DNA of 64,000 bases from assembly GCA_902805735.1 (NCBI GenBank), contig CADCTW010000133.1, forward strand, positions 62,001 through 126,000. The letters run 5' to 3'. The stretch is from an uncultured Gemmatimonadota bacterium (lineage in GTDB: Bacteria > Gemmatimonadota > Gemmatimonadetes > Longimicrobiales > Longimicrobiaceae). Both the position numbers and the translations under genes were made by a program. Position 1 is the stretch's first letter; every line of letters starts with the position of its first letter. Under the pieces are notes generated by a model. It was given only the letters and a program-made list of their open reading frames with translations, had not been told where the DNA came from and searched no databases. This document shows positions 63,180-64,000 of the stretch, piece by piece.

Positions 63180-63487
63180 GGTCACACGGAGGCACAGAGA
63201 CACGGAGAGAAGCTTCAACGGTTTCGGAATCGAACCGTCCGGGGGGTGGCGGGCGTCGTATGGGAGTGCCGCAGGAACGTGCTCCCCCCGTCGCCGGAGG
63301 TTCGCTTGCCCTTTCCCAGAATCTTTGCCGCGGCGCTCGCGGCGGTCGTGGTTCCGACGGGTGCCTGGACCCGGCCCGGCGCACCTTCCCCGCCGTGCTG
63401 GCCCCCCTCGCCGCCAACTGCCATTAGCATGGCGACGCATTCTTCTCTGTATCTCTGTACCTCTGTGTCTCTGTGTCTCTGTGTGAG
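63180..63487. repeat. pair of CTCTGTG-type tracts in opposite orientation
   Basis: CACAGAG-type tract at 63180-63215 and its inverted, longer, imperfect counterpart at 63440-63487 flank ~225 bp with no clear gene, between the aldehyde dehydrogenase start and lepB. Confidence 0.6.
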
Positions 63488-63571
63488 CCCCGCCGTCCCG
63501 GGAACGGGCCCGAAGCTCGCGTGTACGTACCTCACCGGGCTTCCTTGGTGTACCGCAGACCCGAGCAGATG

Positions 63572-64000
63572 ATGGACGAACGCCGCAAGACGATGGACGA
63601 GCCCCGGGGCTCCTCCATGTCCACCGGGCGCTGGATGTGGGAGTGGACCAAGGCGATCTGCACCGCCCTCGTCCTCTTCCTCGGCATCCGCACCTTCGTG
63701 GTGGAGGCGTACAAGATCCCGACCGGCTCCATGGAGGGAACGCTCCTGGTGGGCGACTTCCTCCTGGTCAACAAGGCGGTCTACGGCGCCGAGATCCCCA
63801 TCGCCCACGCCCGCCTCCCCGCTTTCACCCAACCCCGGCGCGGCGACGTCCTCGTCTTCCTTCCCCCGCACGATCCCGAGCGCAACTACGTGAAGCGCCT
63901 GGTGGGCGTGGGCGGAGACACGCTGGAGATGCGCGACAAGACCCTCTTCCTCAACGGCAAGCCCGTCTCCGAGCCGTACGCGCGGCACGTGGACCCGCTG
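63572..64000 (+). CDS. lepB: signal peptidase I, 5' part, runs off window
   Basis: Starts at ATG 63572 (63569 also possible) and is open to the end of the window (143+ codons). One membrane helix (AICTALVLFLGIRTFVVEAY) is followed by KIPTGSMEGTLLVGDFLLVN with the catalytic Ser, RRGDVLVFLPPHD and YVKRLVGVGGDTLEM with the catalytic Lys. This is type I signal peptidase, which removes signal peptides in the membrane. The C-terminal end is outside the window. Confidence 0.9.
   Translation, partial: MDERRKTMDEPRGSSMSTGRWMWEWTKAICTALVLFLGIRTFVVEAYKIPTGSMEGTLLVGDFLLVNKAVYGAEIPIAHARLPAFTQPRRGDVLVFLPPHDPERNYVKRLVGVGGDTLEMRDKTLFLNGKPVSEPYARHVDPL

Overview
The window is high-GC, densely packed bacterial DNA. 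The gene families and the dispersed 'CTCTGTG' intergenic repeats fit a Gemmatimonadota (Longimicrobium-like) chromosome, but that assignment is an inference; no rRNA or other marker gene is present to prove it.

Region 1 (about 1-38.2 kb) is a large defence island. It starts with small lipoproteins, an HTH protein and an Mrr-like restriction nuclease. Next comes a three-gene operon (frameshifted zinc-ribbon protein, unknown protein, DGQHR/DndB-like protein). A minus-strand cluster follows (SNF2 helicase, GHKL/sacsin-type ATPase, STAND NTPase with a nuclease-like N-terminus, tandem winged-helix protein, DUF5677-like protein). Divergent from it is a plus-strand cluster (PUA/EVE-like+DUF3883 protein, GIY-YIG-like nuclease, second DGQHR protein, HEPN-like protein). 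After an XRE-ImmA/IrrE pair and an IS1182-like element lies an apparently complete sspB-sspC-sspD-sspA operon for single-strand DNA phosphorothioation. Divergent from that operon is a tightly overlapping HTH / GIY-YIG / GHKL-ATPase cassette, the best candidate for its restriction partner. No sspE-like (DUF262/DUF1524) gene and no dndD/dndE were seen. The island ends where a comM (yifB) gene begins abruptly at about its 75th codon, so the island probably sits inside comM.

Region 2 (about 39-49.5 kb) is bounded by two copies of the last ~485 bp of comM (39052 and 47159). It holds three diverged ~435-aa secreted/lipoprotein paralogues of unknown function, a small lipoprotein with repeated GGGY-x-x-NG motifs, a divergent pseudo-receiver/AraC-type regulator, a frameshifted TPR-like gene and its truncated paralogue, other exported proteins and a double-XRE regulator. 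This looks like an undescribed, repeatedly duplicated envelope locus.

Region 3 (49.5-64 kb) is mostly housekeeping: an IS21 istB remnant, an exported thermonuclease, an amidase, an M20 peptidase, an RHS-core remnant, lspA, a larE + cysteine desulfurase operon, an NtrC-type regulator, an aldehyde dehydrogenase and the 5' part of signal peptidase I (lepB), which runs off the window.

Working model: the ssp operon marks self DNA with phosphorothioates; the GHKL/GIY-YIG cassette, the SNF2/GHKL/STAND cluster and the HEPN and Mrr-like proteins attack or sense invading DNA; the DGQHR proteins may regulate or sense modification. All functions are inferred from sequence motifs read by eye.
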